12,228 bases of DNA, taken from Bacillota bacterium. Its GTDB lineage: Bacteria > Bacillota_A > Clostridia > DSM-8532. The notes below the pieces were generated by a model that searched no databases, was not told the origin of the DNA, and saw only the letters and a program-made list of their open reading frames with translations. The translations under genes were made by a program, and so were the position numbers. Positions 7,232 to 12,228 of this stretch are shown here, piece by piece. The number at the start of each line of letters is the position of its first letter. Position 1 is the first letter of the stretch. The stretch lies in NCBI GenBank assembly GCA_023424865.1, contig JAFADM010000274.1, forward strand, positions 1-12,228, read 5' to 3'.

Positions 7232-7248
7232 GTCCTTAATGATCTGAT

Positions 7249-7276
7249 TTTATACCATGGGGTGGGTATATGGCAA
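7249..7276 (-). promoter_or_regulatory. Promoter of the nup operon
   Basis: TTGCCA (7276 to 7271), 16 bases, then TATAAA (7254 to 7249) preceded by TGG, an extended -10 element. The predicted start near 7242 gives a leader of about 60 bases. Confidence 0.6.
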
Positions 7277-7280
7277 GAAA

Positions 7281-7343
7281 CACTTATGAACTTCATAGCT
7301 AAAATGCATACATTTTATGAAGCGGTTTTGTTTAGTATGCATA
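7281..7343. promoter_or_regulatory. Operator-like palindromes in the divergent promoter region
   Basis: TATGAA-C-TTCATA is a perfect 13-bp palindrome at 7285-7297. It is followed by AAAATG-CATA-CATTTT at 7301-7316 and another TATGAA at 7316-7321. ATGCATA occurs at 7304-7310 and 7337-7343, and a third time at 7220-7226 in the nup leader. The cluster lies just upstream of the nup -35 box and about 40 bases before the promoter of the plus-strand gene, a natural place for a shared regulator. No known operator consensus was recognised. Confidence 0.4.
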
Positions 7344-7349
7344 AATATA

Positions 7350-7364
7350 CAAGAATGTTTCTTG
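7350..7364. promoter_or_regulatory. Short inverted repeat at the -35 region of the zinc-ribbon gene
   Basis: CAAGAA-TGT-TTCTTG is a 6-bp dyad with a 3-base centre. Its right arm overlaps the TTGAAA -35 box at 7362-7367, so a bound protein would block that promoter. No regulator is identified. Confidence 0.3.
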
Positions 7365-7390
7365 AAAGGTCGTGGGCAAAATGTTAGAAT
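7362..7390 (+). promoter_or_regulatory. Promoter of the zinc-ribbon/methyltransferase operon
   Basis: TTGAAA (7362-7367), 17-base spacer, TAGAAT (7385-7390); both boxes match consensus at 5 of 6 positions. The predicted start is near 7397, leaving a 30-base leader with AGGAGGGG at 7411-7418. Confidence 0.68.
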
Positions 7391-7426
7391 TTATTGTAAT
7401 AAACACATTGAGGAGGGGTTCACGGT

Positions 7427-8398
7427 ATGGCACAGGTAAAATATTGTCCCGCCTGCGGAAAAATGCTTCAGCCGGATGCCGCCTACTGCTATATTTGCGG
7501 TAAAAAGCAAATGATGCCTGCAATTGAGGAGCTTAAAGCCGATCAGAGTGAAACTGCGCTTCTAAAACAGGATGAAGGCCGGCAGGAATGTGCTGTGGCA
7601 GCCGAAGCTCCGTTAAAGGATGCTGTTCCTGAAGTTGAACCGATTAGCGTTCCGGAAAAGCCGAAAGTCAGCGAAAAGCATCGAACAATCCTTCCTTTTA
7701 AGCCTGTCATCGTTGTTGATCAGCCGGAAGAAAGCCCTTTTGCGGACTCTGGGCCGAAGCCTGAAGAGACTGAGTCATTAAAGCCTTTTGTTGATGAAAA
7801 GCCTGAAGAAGAGCCGGTGGAAGAAACAAACCATGGTACGGAACAGATAAGCTCTGAGGTCACGGAGAAGGTTAGCACAGGGGAACATACGGCCCGGGAA
7901 ATTCAGGAAATAAAAAACGAAAAGCCCGTCTTTGTTCCTCCGTATTTCCCGGATGCCGCCATTGTCACAGGAGCAAAAACCACAGTGCCGGACGGTAAGA
8001 CTCAGGAACCAAAGGTAACTGTCATCGACAGCCAGGATAAAGAGGAGAAAAAGGCCAAAAAACGTTTCCCATGGTTTTTCACGACTTCCTGGAGCTTGCT
8101 TCTGATTGGAGCAGGCGTATGGGGCTATTTTCTGTTTTTTGATTACAATTATGATTATCCTATAATCTCTGAGGATGTCCAGCGTGTGGTTCTTTACACC
8201 GTGGCTGTTGCGCTGCTTATTTATACCCTCAGCCTGAAGCTTACCCTGCGGCGGCTTAAATTTTTGCCTGCCCTGTTTTTAGTACTGTCCTTTTTGGTTG
8301 TTTTCTATTTCTTCTGTACCATTGAGCTTATAGAGGGAGATACTCTTCATGATCTTGTTGTCAGCTGGCGGAATGCGTTCCTCACTTTGTTTAATTAG
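7427..8398 (+). CDS. Zinc-ribbon protein with three C-terminal membrane helices, function unknown
   Basis: 323 residues in three parts. Residues 7-24 form a zinc ribbon, C7-x2-C10-x10-C21-x2-C24. Residues about 30-207 are a low-complexity, Pro/Glu/Lys-rich and largely acidic stretch that is probably disordered. Three membrane helices follow at about 217-239, 253-272 and 279-300, the first preceded by a basic run (KKAKKR, 208-213), which favours a cytoplasmic N-terminus. The ATG at 7427 has AGGAGGGG eight bases upstream. Zinc-ribbon membrane proteins of this kind are common in Firmicutes and mostly uncharacterised; a role in envelope sensing or as a scaffold is a guess. It is followed after 32 bases by the methyltransferase gene, presumably in one transcript, and diverges from the nup operon. 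Confidence 0.8.
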   Translation: MAQVKYCPACGKMLQPDAAYCYICGKKQMMPAIEELKADQSETALLKQDEGRQECAVAAEAPLKDAVPEVEPISVPEKPKVSEKHRTILPFKPVIVVDQPEESPFADSGPKPEETESLKPFVDEKPEEEPVEETNHGTEQISSEVTEKVSTGEHTAREIQEIKNEKPVFVPPYFPDAAIVTGAKTTVPDGKTQEPKVTVIDSQDKEEKKAKKRFPWFFTTSWSLLLIGAGVWGYFLFFDYNYDYPIISEDVQRVVLYTVAVALLIYTLSLKLTLRRLKFLPALFLVLSFLVVFYFFCTIELIEGDTLHDLVVSWRNAFLTLFN

Positions 8399-8430
8399 CA
8401 GGTCCGACATCTATTTCCGAGGTGAAAGAA

Positions 8431-9264
8431 ATGATAAGGGAAATAAACACAGGCAGTGATGAAAGCCGTATTGATGAAAAGTTTACGAACGGGCTCGGCA
8501 CTTTGAAGTTTTATCATCCCTCCGGAACCTTTTCTTTAACTCCGGCGAGTAAAATCCTTATGACAGCAATTATTGAAAGCAAGGAAAGCTTACATGGTAT
8601 TGGGCTGGACTGGGGAAGCGGTGTTGGCTGCCTGGCAATTCTTGCAGCAAAAATAGCTGCTGTCCATAGAGTCTACGGCTTGGAGATCTCAGAGAAGAAT
8701 ATTGCTGTCGCTGTTAAAAATGCGGAAGAAAACGAAGTAAATAACAAAGTCCAATTTATATTAGCCGATTCATATAGTCCAATAAATGAGCATGATAAGC
8801 AAACAATACAGGATTTGAGAGGAAAGGTTGATTTTATTCTCTCAAACCCGCCTTCAAGTGACTGGGACGATGGATTTGGATATCGCAGAATAGTAGTTGA
8901 CGGTGCAAAAGCGTTTTTAAAAGAAAACGGCCTTCTTCTTATGAACATATCCTTACAATATGGCATGGACAGAATAAATGCTCTTTTAAAAAATTATGAC
9001 GGTTTTCTTTACAGGGGAGTTGCCGCAAGCACGGACATTGTGCCGTTTGACCTGTCCAGACAGGATTTGCTGGATTGCTTGAAAATCTATTCCAATGAGG
9101 AAATAAATGGAGGTATAAGCTATACCTTCATAAAAGACAAAAGCGATGCCCAGCATTTCATCGATGCGCGTAGTGCGTTGGATAACTTTGAAAAGTACGG
9201 CATAAGTCCTTTTATAAAATGGCAAACGCATCTGTTCCAGTACACGGAAGGACCTGTTGCATGA
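8431..9264 (+). CDS. Class I SAM-dependent methyltransferase, NPPS type
   Basis: 277 residues from the ATG at 8431, chosen because GAGGTG (8419-8424) lies six bases upstream; a GTG start three codons earlier would lie inside that RBS. The Rossmann core shows motif I LDWGSGVGC (59-67), the acidic residue after strand 2 in GLEIS (E85), ILAD (D113) and motif IV SNPPSS (138-143). NPP[S/F/Y/W] motif IV is typical of enzymes that methylate amino groups, such as RsmC (guanine N2), HemK/PrmC (glutamine) and N6-adenine enzymes. The N-terminal stretch LKFYHPSGTFSLTPASKIL recalls the small-MTS group that acts on RNA or protein. The substrate cannot be assigned: no target-recognition domain and no restriction partner is visible. 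It follows the zinc-ribbon gene and is ended by the 9325-9372 terminator. Its sampled GC is lower than that of the nup genes. Confidence 0.82.
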   Translation: MIREINTGSDESRIDEKFTNGLGTLKFYHPSGTFSLTPASKILMTAIIESKESLHGIGLDWGSGVGCLAILAAKIAAVHRVYGLEISEKNIAVAVKNAEENEVNNKVQFILADSYSPINEHDKQTIQDLRGKVDFILSNPPSSDWDDGFGYRRIVVDGAKAFLKENGLLLMNISLQYGMDRINALLKNYDGFLYRGVAASTDIVPFDLSRQDLLDCLKIYSNEEINGGISYTFIKDKSDAQHFIDARSALDNFEKYGISPFIKWQTHLFQYTEGPVA

Positions 9265-9277
9265 AGCCTGGACACCC

Positions 9278-9304
9278 CCCTTCTGCCTTTAGCAGGCAGA
9301 GGGG
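9278..9304 (+). other. GC-rich hairpin after the methyltransferase gene
   Basis: CCCTTCTGCC (9278-9287) pairs with GGCAGAGGGG (9295-9304), one G-U, loop of seven bases. No T-run follows, so it is not a terminator by itself; it may protect the 3' end of the transcript. Confidence 0.4.
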
Positions 9305-9324
9305 CTGGTGTAAAATAGTATCCT

Positions 9325-9372
9325 AAAAAGACGGAGCAGCGACACCGAAAGTGTTGGATGCTCCGTCTTTTT
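9325..9372 (+). terminator. Strong, probably bidirectional terminator
   Basis: AAAAAGACGGAGCA (9325-9338) and TGCTCCGTCTTTTT (9359-9372) are perfect 14-base complements; the 20-base loop holds a small ACAC/GTGT stem. The A/T flanks suit both strands. It closes the zinc-ribbon/methyltransferase unit and shields the GntR operon. The stretch 9373-9489 between it and the next promoter shows nothing recognisable. Confidence 0.85.
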
Positions 9373-9489
9373 GCTTCGGATGAATAAAAGTACCCGGATA
9401 CAAAGGGTGAGTGAGCCAAGTGACAGGCCCGCCAGAGCCTCCATTATACAAAGAACGTAAAAAGCGACAGGGCACTTAGGGTTACTTTA

Positions 9490-9518
9490 TTGACAATTGA
9501 ACTTAAAAGGAACATAAT
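9490..9518 (+). promoter_or_regulatory. Promoter of the GntR-ABC operon
   Basis: TTGACA (9490-9495), 17 bases, CATAAT (9513-9518): a near-consensus sigma-A promoter. The -10 box is covered by the dyad at 9514-9542, so it should be strong but repressible. Confidence 0.78.
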
Positions 9519-9542
9519 GTACTTGTTGCATAAGTACATTAT
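9514..9542. promoter_or_regulatory. Operator of the GntR/YtrA regulator
   Basis: ATAATGTACTT (9514-9524) and AAGTACATTAT (9532-9542) are perfect 11-bp inverted repeats with a 7-base centre. The TGTAC/GTACA core resembles sites of YtrA-type GntR repressors. It covers the -10 box and the start of transcription, 20 bases before the regulator's own start codon, so repression by the encoded GntR protein is the natural reading. Confidence 0.7.
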
Positions 9543-9562
9543 ATAGCGGTGGAGAAAACATT

Positions 9563-9940
9563 ATGGAAATTATTATCAGCAGCAATACCAGTAAGCCTAT
9601 TTATGAACAAATAACATCACAGATAAAGGCGAATGTTATGAGCGGAGAACTGAAAACCGGGGATCCCATACCATCCATGCGATCGTTAGCAAAATCTTTG
9701 CATATAAGCGTTATTACTGTTCAAAAGGCTTACGAGGATTTGCAGCGAGATGGATTTATTGAAACAACTGTTGGCCGAGGTAGCTTTATATCGGCACAGA
9801 ACAAGGACTTCTATCAAGAAGAACAGCAAAAAAGGGCAGAGGAACATTTGCAAATTGCCGCAGAAATAGGCAGAACGAGCAATATTTCACTTGGAAAATT
9901 AATAGAACTGCTATCTATATTCTATTCGGAGGAGGATTAA
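9563..9940 (+). CDS. GntR family transcriptional regulator, YtrA subfamily
   Basis: 125 residues. The N-terminal winged helix-turn-helix spans about 10-78, with PIYEQITSQIK, GDPIPSMRSLAKSLHISVITVQKAYEDL and the wing IETTVGRGSFI, all typical of GntR. Only about 45 residues follow, mostly helical (EEQQKRAEEHL); this short tail without a ligand domain marks the YtrA subfamily, whose members usually repress a linked ABC transporter operon. The start ATG has GGTGGAG eight bases upstream. The ATPase gene begins one base after its stop. The inducer is unknown; in relatives it is often cell-wall antibiotics or envelope stress. Confidence 0.9.
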   Translation: MEIIISSNTSKPIYEQITSQIKANVMSGELKTGDPIPSMRSLAKSLHISVITVQKAYEDLQRDGFIETTVGRGSFISAQNKDFYQEEQQKRAEEHLQIAAEIGRTSNISLGKLIELLSIFYSEED

Positions 9941-9941
9941 T

Positions 9942-10808
9942 ATGGGCAACATATTGGAGTTAAAAAATGTTACCAAAGGGTACGATGAATCCGGTTTCGC
10001 ATTAGATGACATATCGTTCGTCCTTCCCTGCGGATCCATTATGGGATATGTGGGAGAAAACGGTGCCGGAAAAACAACAACAATAGGTTGTATCTTAAAT
10101 ACCTTATTAAAAGATAGTGGTACAATTCATTTGTTTGGAAAAGAAATGAATGACAAAGACACATTAATCCGTGAAGATATCGGCGTTGTATATGATGGAG
10201 ACAATTTCCCCGGATACTTAAATGCTGAACGGCTGGCAAACGTCTTGCGGGAACTATATACTAATTGGGATGATGTTCTGTTTCAAGAGCAGCTTGCAAA
10301 GTTTAAGTTGAATGTAAAGCAGAAAATTAAAACTTATTCTAAAGGCATGGCGATTAAGCTGGCAATAGCTGCGGCTATTTCCCACCATCCCAAATTACTC
10401 ATTTTGGATGAAGCGACCAGTGGGTTAGATCCGGTTATGCGTGAAGAAATATTGGATATATTCTTAGATTTCGTTCAAGATGAGAATCACTCTATTTTTA
10501 TTTCGTCCCATATTACAAGGGATTTAGAAAAGGTGGCAGATTACATCACATTTATACATAACGGTAAAATTATCTTATCCGCAAGGAAAGACGATTTAAT
10601 TTATCGGTACGCCGTCTTGCGCTGTACATCCGAGCAATTCTCCCGACTAAATAAGGCCGACATCATTGCTTATCGAAAAAAAGATTATCAGATTGATGTT
10701 TTAATTGCCGACAAAAATGCTGTAGAGCGAAAATTAAAGGGTACTGTGATTGACGCGGTGTCAATTGATGAAATTATGCTGTTATTGGTAAAGGGGGAAC
10801 GCGTATGA
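9942..10808 (+). CDS. ABC transporter ATP-binding protein of the GntR operon
   Basis: 288 residues: one nucleotide-binding domain in the first 215 or so, then a 70-residue C-terminal extension. Walker A GENGAGKTT (38-46), C-loop YSKGM (132-136), Walker B LLILDE (152-157), SGLD (160-163) and H190 are all present. The region of the Q-loop reads GVVYDGDNFPGYLNAE without the usual Gln, which is common among YtrB/BcrA-like exporters. The ATG has GGAGGAGG six bases upstream. The stop overlaps the permease start (ATGA), so the two are probably made in equal amounts and form an exporter or an ABC-2 type stress unit. The substrate is not known. Confidence 0.9.
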   Translation: MGNILELKNVTKGYDESGFALDDISFVLPCGSIMGYVGENGAGKTTTIGCILNTLLKDSGTIHLFGKEMNDKDTLIREDIGVVYDGDNFPGYLNAERLANVLRELYTNWDDVLFQEQLAKFKLNVKQKIKTYSKGMAIKLAIAAAISHHPKLLILDEATSGLDPVMREEILDIFLDFVQDENHSIFISSHITRDLEKVADYITFIHNGKIILSARKDDLIYRYAVLRCTSEQFSRLNKADIIAYRKKDYQIDVLIADKNAVERKLKGTVIDAVSIDEIMLLLVKGERV

Positions 10809-11464
10809 AAGGGCTTTTGAAAAATCAATTTTATGGAGCGCTTGGCAGTGCCCTTGTTTTGCTTGCTTTTTTCGTTGCTGTTGGAATAGGGCTTTTGATT
10901 TCCGGTAATCCCTCTTTACTGAATATCTACGTGTTAGTCGCTTCCACTGCCTTTGCTTTTAATGCTGTTTCGGGATTTAGAAAGGAAGCTTCAAGCAAAT
11001 GGAGTAAATATGAATTAACAACCCCGGTCGCGAGAAAGGAAATTGTAAAAAGCCGTTATATTAGCCATGGGCTTTGGGTGTTCGCGGGTATCATACTATC
11101 CGCACTGTTTGTCGTATTGACACTTGCAATACATGGAAACCATTACTTTTATTATGATGTTCGTGATCCTCTGATGCTCTTTTGCTGTGGTGCAGGAACC
11201 GCCCTGCTGATGGGGACGCTATTCTATCCGGCGATTTATCTTTTAGGAACAGATAAAAGCGAAATCATTATGATTATAAGCTTACTCGGTTCTATTGGCA
11301 TAACTATTGGAATTATTTGGATATTGAATGCCGCTTATGATTTCCGATCGGTTTCCGACGCTGAGTTTTACCTGAATGTAGCAATTTATATGGTGATTTT
11401 ACTTGTGTCTTTTGTTTTATCCTATTTCCTTACGACATTTATTTATCGCAGAAAGGACTGTTGA
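10805..11464 (+). CDS. ABC-2 type permease of the GntR operon
   Basis: 219 residues with about six membrane helices (roughly 12-33, 38-55, 94-117, 131-155, 158-178, 191-213). A cytoplasmic segment after helix 2, FRKEASSKWSKYELTTPVARKEIVKSRY, is the hallmark of the small ABC2_membrane_5-like permeases found beside YtrA-type regulators. It would dimerise in the membrane and be driven by the ATPase encoded just upstream, which it overlaps by four bases. The TGA lies at 11462-11464. No strong terminator follows; the hairpin at 11488-11524 lacks a U-run, so read-through toward the ECF gene is possible. Confidence 0.85.
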   Translation: MKGLLKNQFYGALGSALVLLAFFVAVGIGLLISGNPSLLNIYVLVASTAFAFNAVSGFRKEASSKWSKYELTTPVARKEIVKSRYISHGLWVFAGIILSALFVVLTLAIHGNHYFYYDVRDPLMLFCCGAGTALLMGTLFYPAIYLLGTDKSEIIMIISLLGSIGITIGIIWILNAAYDFRSVSDAEFYLNVAIYMVILLVSFVLSYFLTTFIYRRKDC

Positions 11465-11487
11465 TAAATCGAGATATAGAAAAACCG

Positions 11488-11524
11488 TTGTTTCAGCGGC
11501 AAGATAAATCTTTACGCTGAACAA
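11488..11524 (+). other. Hairpin after the ABC-2 permease gene
   Basis: TTGTT, a bulged T and CAGCG (11488-11498) pair with CGCTGAACAA (11515-11524) around a 16-base loop. No T-run follows, so termination is doubtful; it may mark the end of the operon mRNA or the start of the structured leader of the ECF gene. Confidence 0.35.
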
Positions 11525-11542
11525 TAGCCCATTGCATGCGGC

Positions 11543-11608
11543 GGCTTGGAGTTAGGGAGCCATTATGTATTCCAAATTGCCGTGTGCTGTTGTGGAGTTA
11601 CAGGCACA
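11543..11608 (+). repeat. Two successive hairpins sharing a GGAGTTA loop
   Basis: First stem GGCT/AGCC (11543-11546 and 11558-11561), loop TGGAGTTAGGG. Second stem TGTGCTGT with ACAG-G-CACA (11583-11590 and 11600-11608), loop TGTGGAGTT. The string TGGAGTTA appears in both (11547-11554 and 11592-11599), exposed in the first loop and reaching the stem edge in the second. Exposed GGA in paired loops could be contacts for an RNA-binding protein. No known riboswitch class was recognised here. Confidence 0.35.
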
Positions 11609-11726
11609 AAACAATCCAATCGGTGCAAAAATGACTTTTCGGAGTGGCCTCTTTTACTGTTTTCATCTATTCTGTTTACGGGCTGGCAACGGTGTGCGCC
11701 CATATAAACAGAATAATTTTGTTTAA
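11565..11726 (+). CDS. Possible 53-residue ORF or leader peptide before the ECF gene
   Basis: An ORF from ATG (11565) to TAA (11724-11726) with AGGGAG five bases upstream, ending 18 bases before the ECF start codon. The product (MYSKLPCAVVELQ at the N-terminus) has no recognisable domain, signal peptide or membrane helix. It runs across the second GGAGTTA hairpin and the 11-bp dyad at 11668-11715, so either the structures are chance within a gene or, if translated, ribosomes would open them and tune the ECF gene. It may well be random. Confidence 0.2.
   Translation: MYSKLPCAVVELQAQNNPIGAKMTFRSGLFYCFHLFCLRAGNGVRPYKQNNFV
11668..11715 (+). promoter_or_regulatory. Long hairpin just upstream of the ECF gene RBS
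   Basis: TATTCTGTTTA (11668-11678) and TAAACAGAATA (11705-11715) are perfect 11-base complements, continued inward by GGGC/GCCC (11680-11683 and 11698-11701). A modest ATTTTGTTT follows, then the RBS GAGGAGG at 11731-11737. It could be a weak attenuator in RNA or a protein-binding dyad in DNA. No clear promoter was found between 11465 and 11744. Confidence 0.45.
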
Positions 11727-11744
11727 GTACGAGGAGGCTTACAT

Positions 11745-12228
11745 ATGGCATCAGCAATAGCAAAATCAAAACCAGGCCTGCGCGGCAAGGACCTGATTAC
11801 CATTGGCATCTTTTCAGCCATTTATTTTGTTCTGAATTTCATTTGCATGTTATCAGGGGGACTTCACCCCATTTTGTGGATTTTAATGCCCGGCACCATC
11901 GCTGTCTTGACAGGAATTCCCTTTTTAATGATGTGCGCCAAGGTTCAGAAATTCGGCTCGGTTTTGATTATGGGTTTGATTGTCGGCCTGTTCTATTTCG
12001 TCACCGGGCAGTTTACCGTCTTAATCCTGCTTACCTTTGTGCTTGCCTGCTCTTTGGCGGAGGTATTGCGGTTTCTTACCAAATACGGAAGCTTTTGGGG
12101 TAATGCCTTTGCTTTTATGGTCTTTTCCCTTGGAATGACCGGATCGCCTCTGCCTATTTGGGTAATGAAGGAAAGCTTTTTTGCCCAAATTGCCGCTCAG
12201 GGAATGCCGGGAGATTATATTACTACCC
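11745..12228 (+). CDS. MptD family putative ECF transporter S component, N-terminal part
   Basis: 161 residues are visible and the frame is open at the window end. The ATG has GAGGAGG seven bases upstream. The protein is very hydrophobic, with membrane helices at about 16-38, 41-62, 69-87, 90-107 and 118-137. The start GLRGKDLITIGIFSAIYFVLNFICMLSG, the second helix HPILWILMPGTIAVLTGIPFLMM and the later YGSFWGNAFAFMVFSLGMTGSPLPIW resemble the MptD/Trep_Strep group of substrate-binding S subunits of energy-coupling factor importers. S subunits bind a vitamin or other small molecule in the membrane and work with an EcfT protein and two ATPases, which would be expected just downstream, outside the window. 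The substrate is unknown. Confidence 0.8.
   Translation, partial: MASAIAKSKPGLRGKDLITIGIFSAIYFVLNFICMLSGGLHPILWILMPGTIAVLTGIPFLMMCAKVQKFGSVLIMGLIVGLFYFVTGQFTVLILLTFVLACSLAEVLRFLTKYGSFWGNAFAFMVFSLGMTGSPLPIWVMKESFFAQIAAQGMPGDYITT

Noticed and set aside
7184..7248. Purine riboswitch in the nup leader
   Set aside because: The predicted leader is only about 60 bases with one 9-bp hairpin; the conserved three-way junction and loop sequences of purine riboswitches are absent.
9986..10239. Minus-strand ORF (10039-10239) within the GntR-operon ATPase gene
   Set aside because: It is antisense to the Walker A region of an intact gene and lacks its own signals.
1..12228. CRISPR arrays, tRNA or rRNA genes, insertion sequences, phage genes
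   Set aside because: No regularly spaced direct repeats, cloverleaf or CCA-ended segments, rRNA motifs, transposase motifs or terminal inverted repeats with target duplications were seen on either strand.

Overview
The window looks like chromosome of a low- to mid-GC Gram-positive, most likely a member of the Clostridia (Firmicutes). The grounds are strong AGGAGG-type ribosome binding sites, sigma-A style -35/-10 boxes, U-tract hairpin terminators, a lipoprotein-anchored nucleoside ABC importer in the Bacillus nupNOPQ order, a Vga-like ABC-F gene, a YtrA-type GntR regulator and an MptD-type ECF transporter subunit. No rRNA, tRNA, CRISPR array, insertion sequence or phage gene was recognised. 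A few hand-counted lines are about 40-65% GC in the nucleoside operon and about 32-35% in the methyltransferase and GntR/ABC genes, so composition drops toward the right side.

Layout: (1) 1-390 (+) is the C-terminal end of an S41 (CtpA-like) peptidase. It overlaps tail to tail with (2) 371-1861 (-), a 496-residue ABC-F ribosome-protection ATPase of the Vga/CplR type. This gene has a roughly 320-nt leader with a promoter, two micro-ORFs, mutually exclusive stems and an intrinsic terminator that buries the gene's own Shine-Dalgarno, i.e. the layout of an antibiotic-sensing attenuator. (3) 2221-7183 (-) is a four-gene nucleoside uptake operon (BMP lipoprotein, double-NBD ATPase, two permeases) with a terminator between the lipoprotein gene and the rest. 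(4) Divergent from it, 7427-9264 (+) holds a zinc-ribbon membrane protein and an NPPS-type SAM methyltransferase, closed by a strong terminator at 9325-9372. (5) 9563-11464 (+) is a tight three-gene operon of GntR/YtrA repressor, ABC ATPase and ABC-2 permease, with a perfect 11-bp dyad over its -10 box. (6) 11745 to the window end (+) is the start of an MptD-type ECF S component behind a structured 280-nt leader.

How the parts work together: NupN would capture nucleosides outside the membrane, NupP/NupQ form the channel and NupO powers it. The ABC-F protein would free ribosomes from drugs of the pleuromutilin/lincosamide/streptogramin A group, and its leader would let stalled ribosomes switch it on. 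The GntR operon is the usual self-repressed stress or drug exporter unit. The most notable structure is the ABC-F leader at 1862-2216. The weaker but less explained ones are a possible + strand small RNA inside the nup operon (about 5842-5940) and the paired hairpins in front of the ECF gene.
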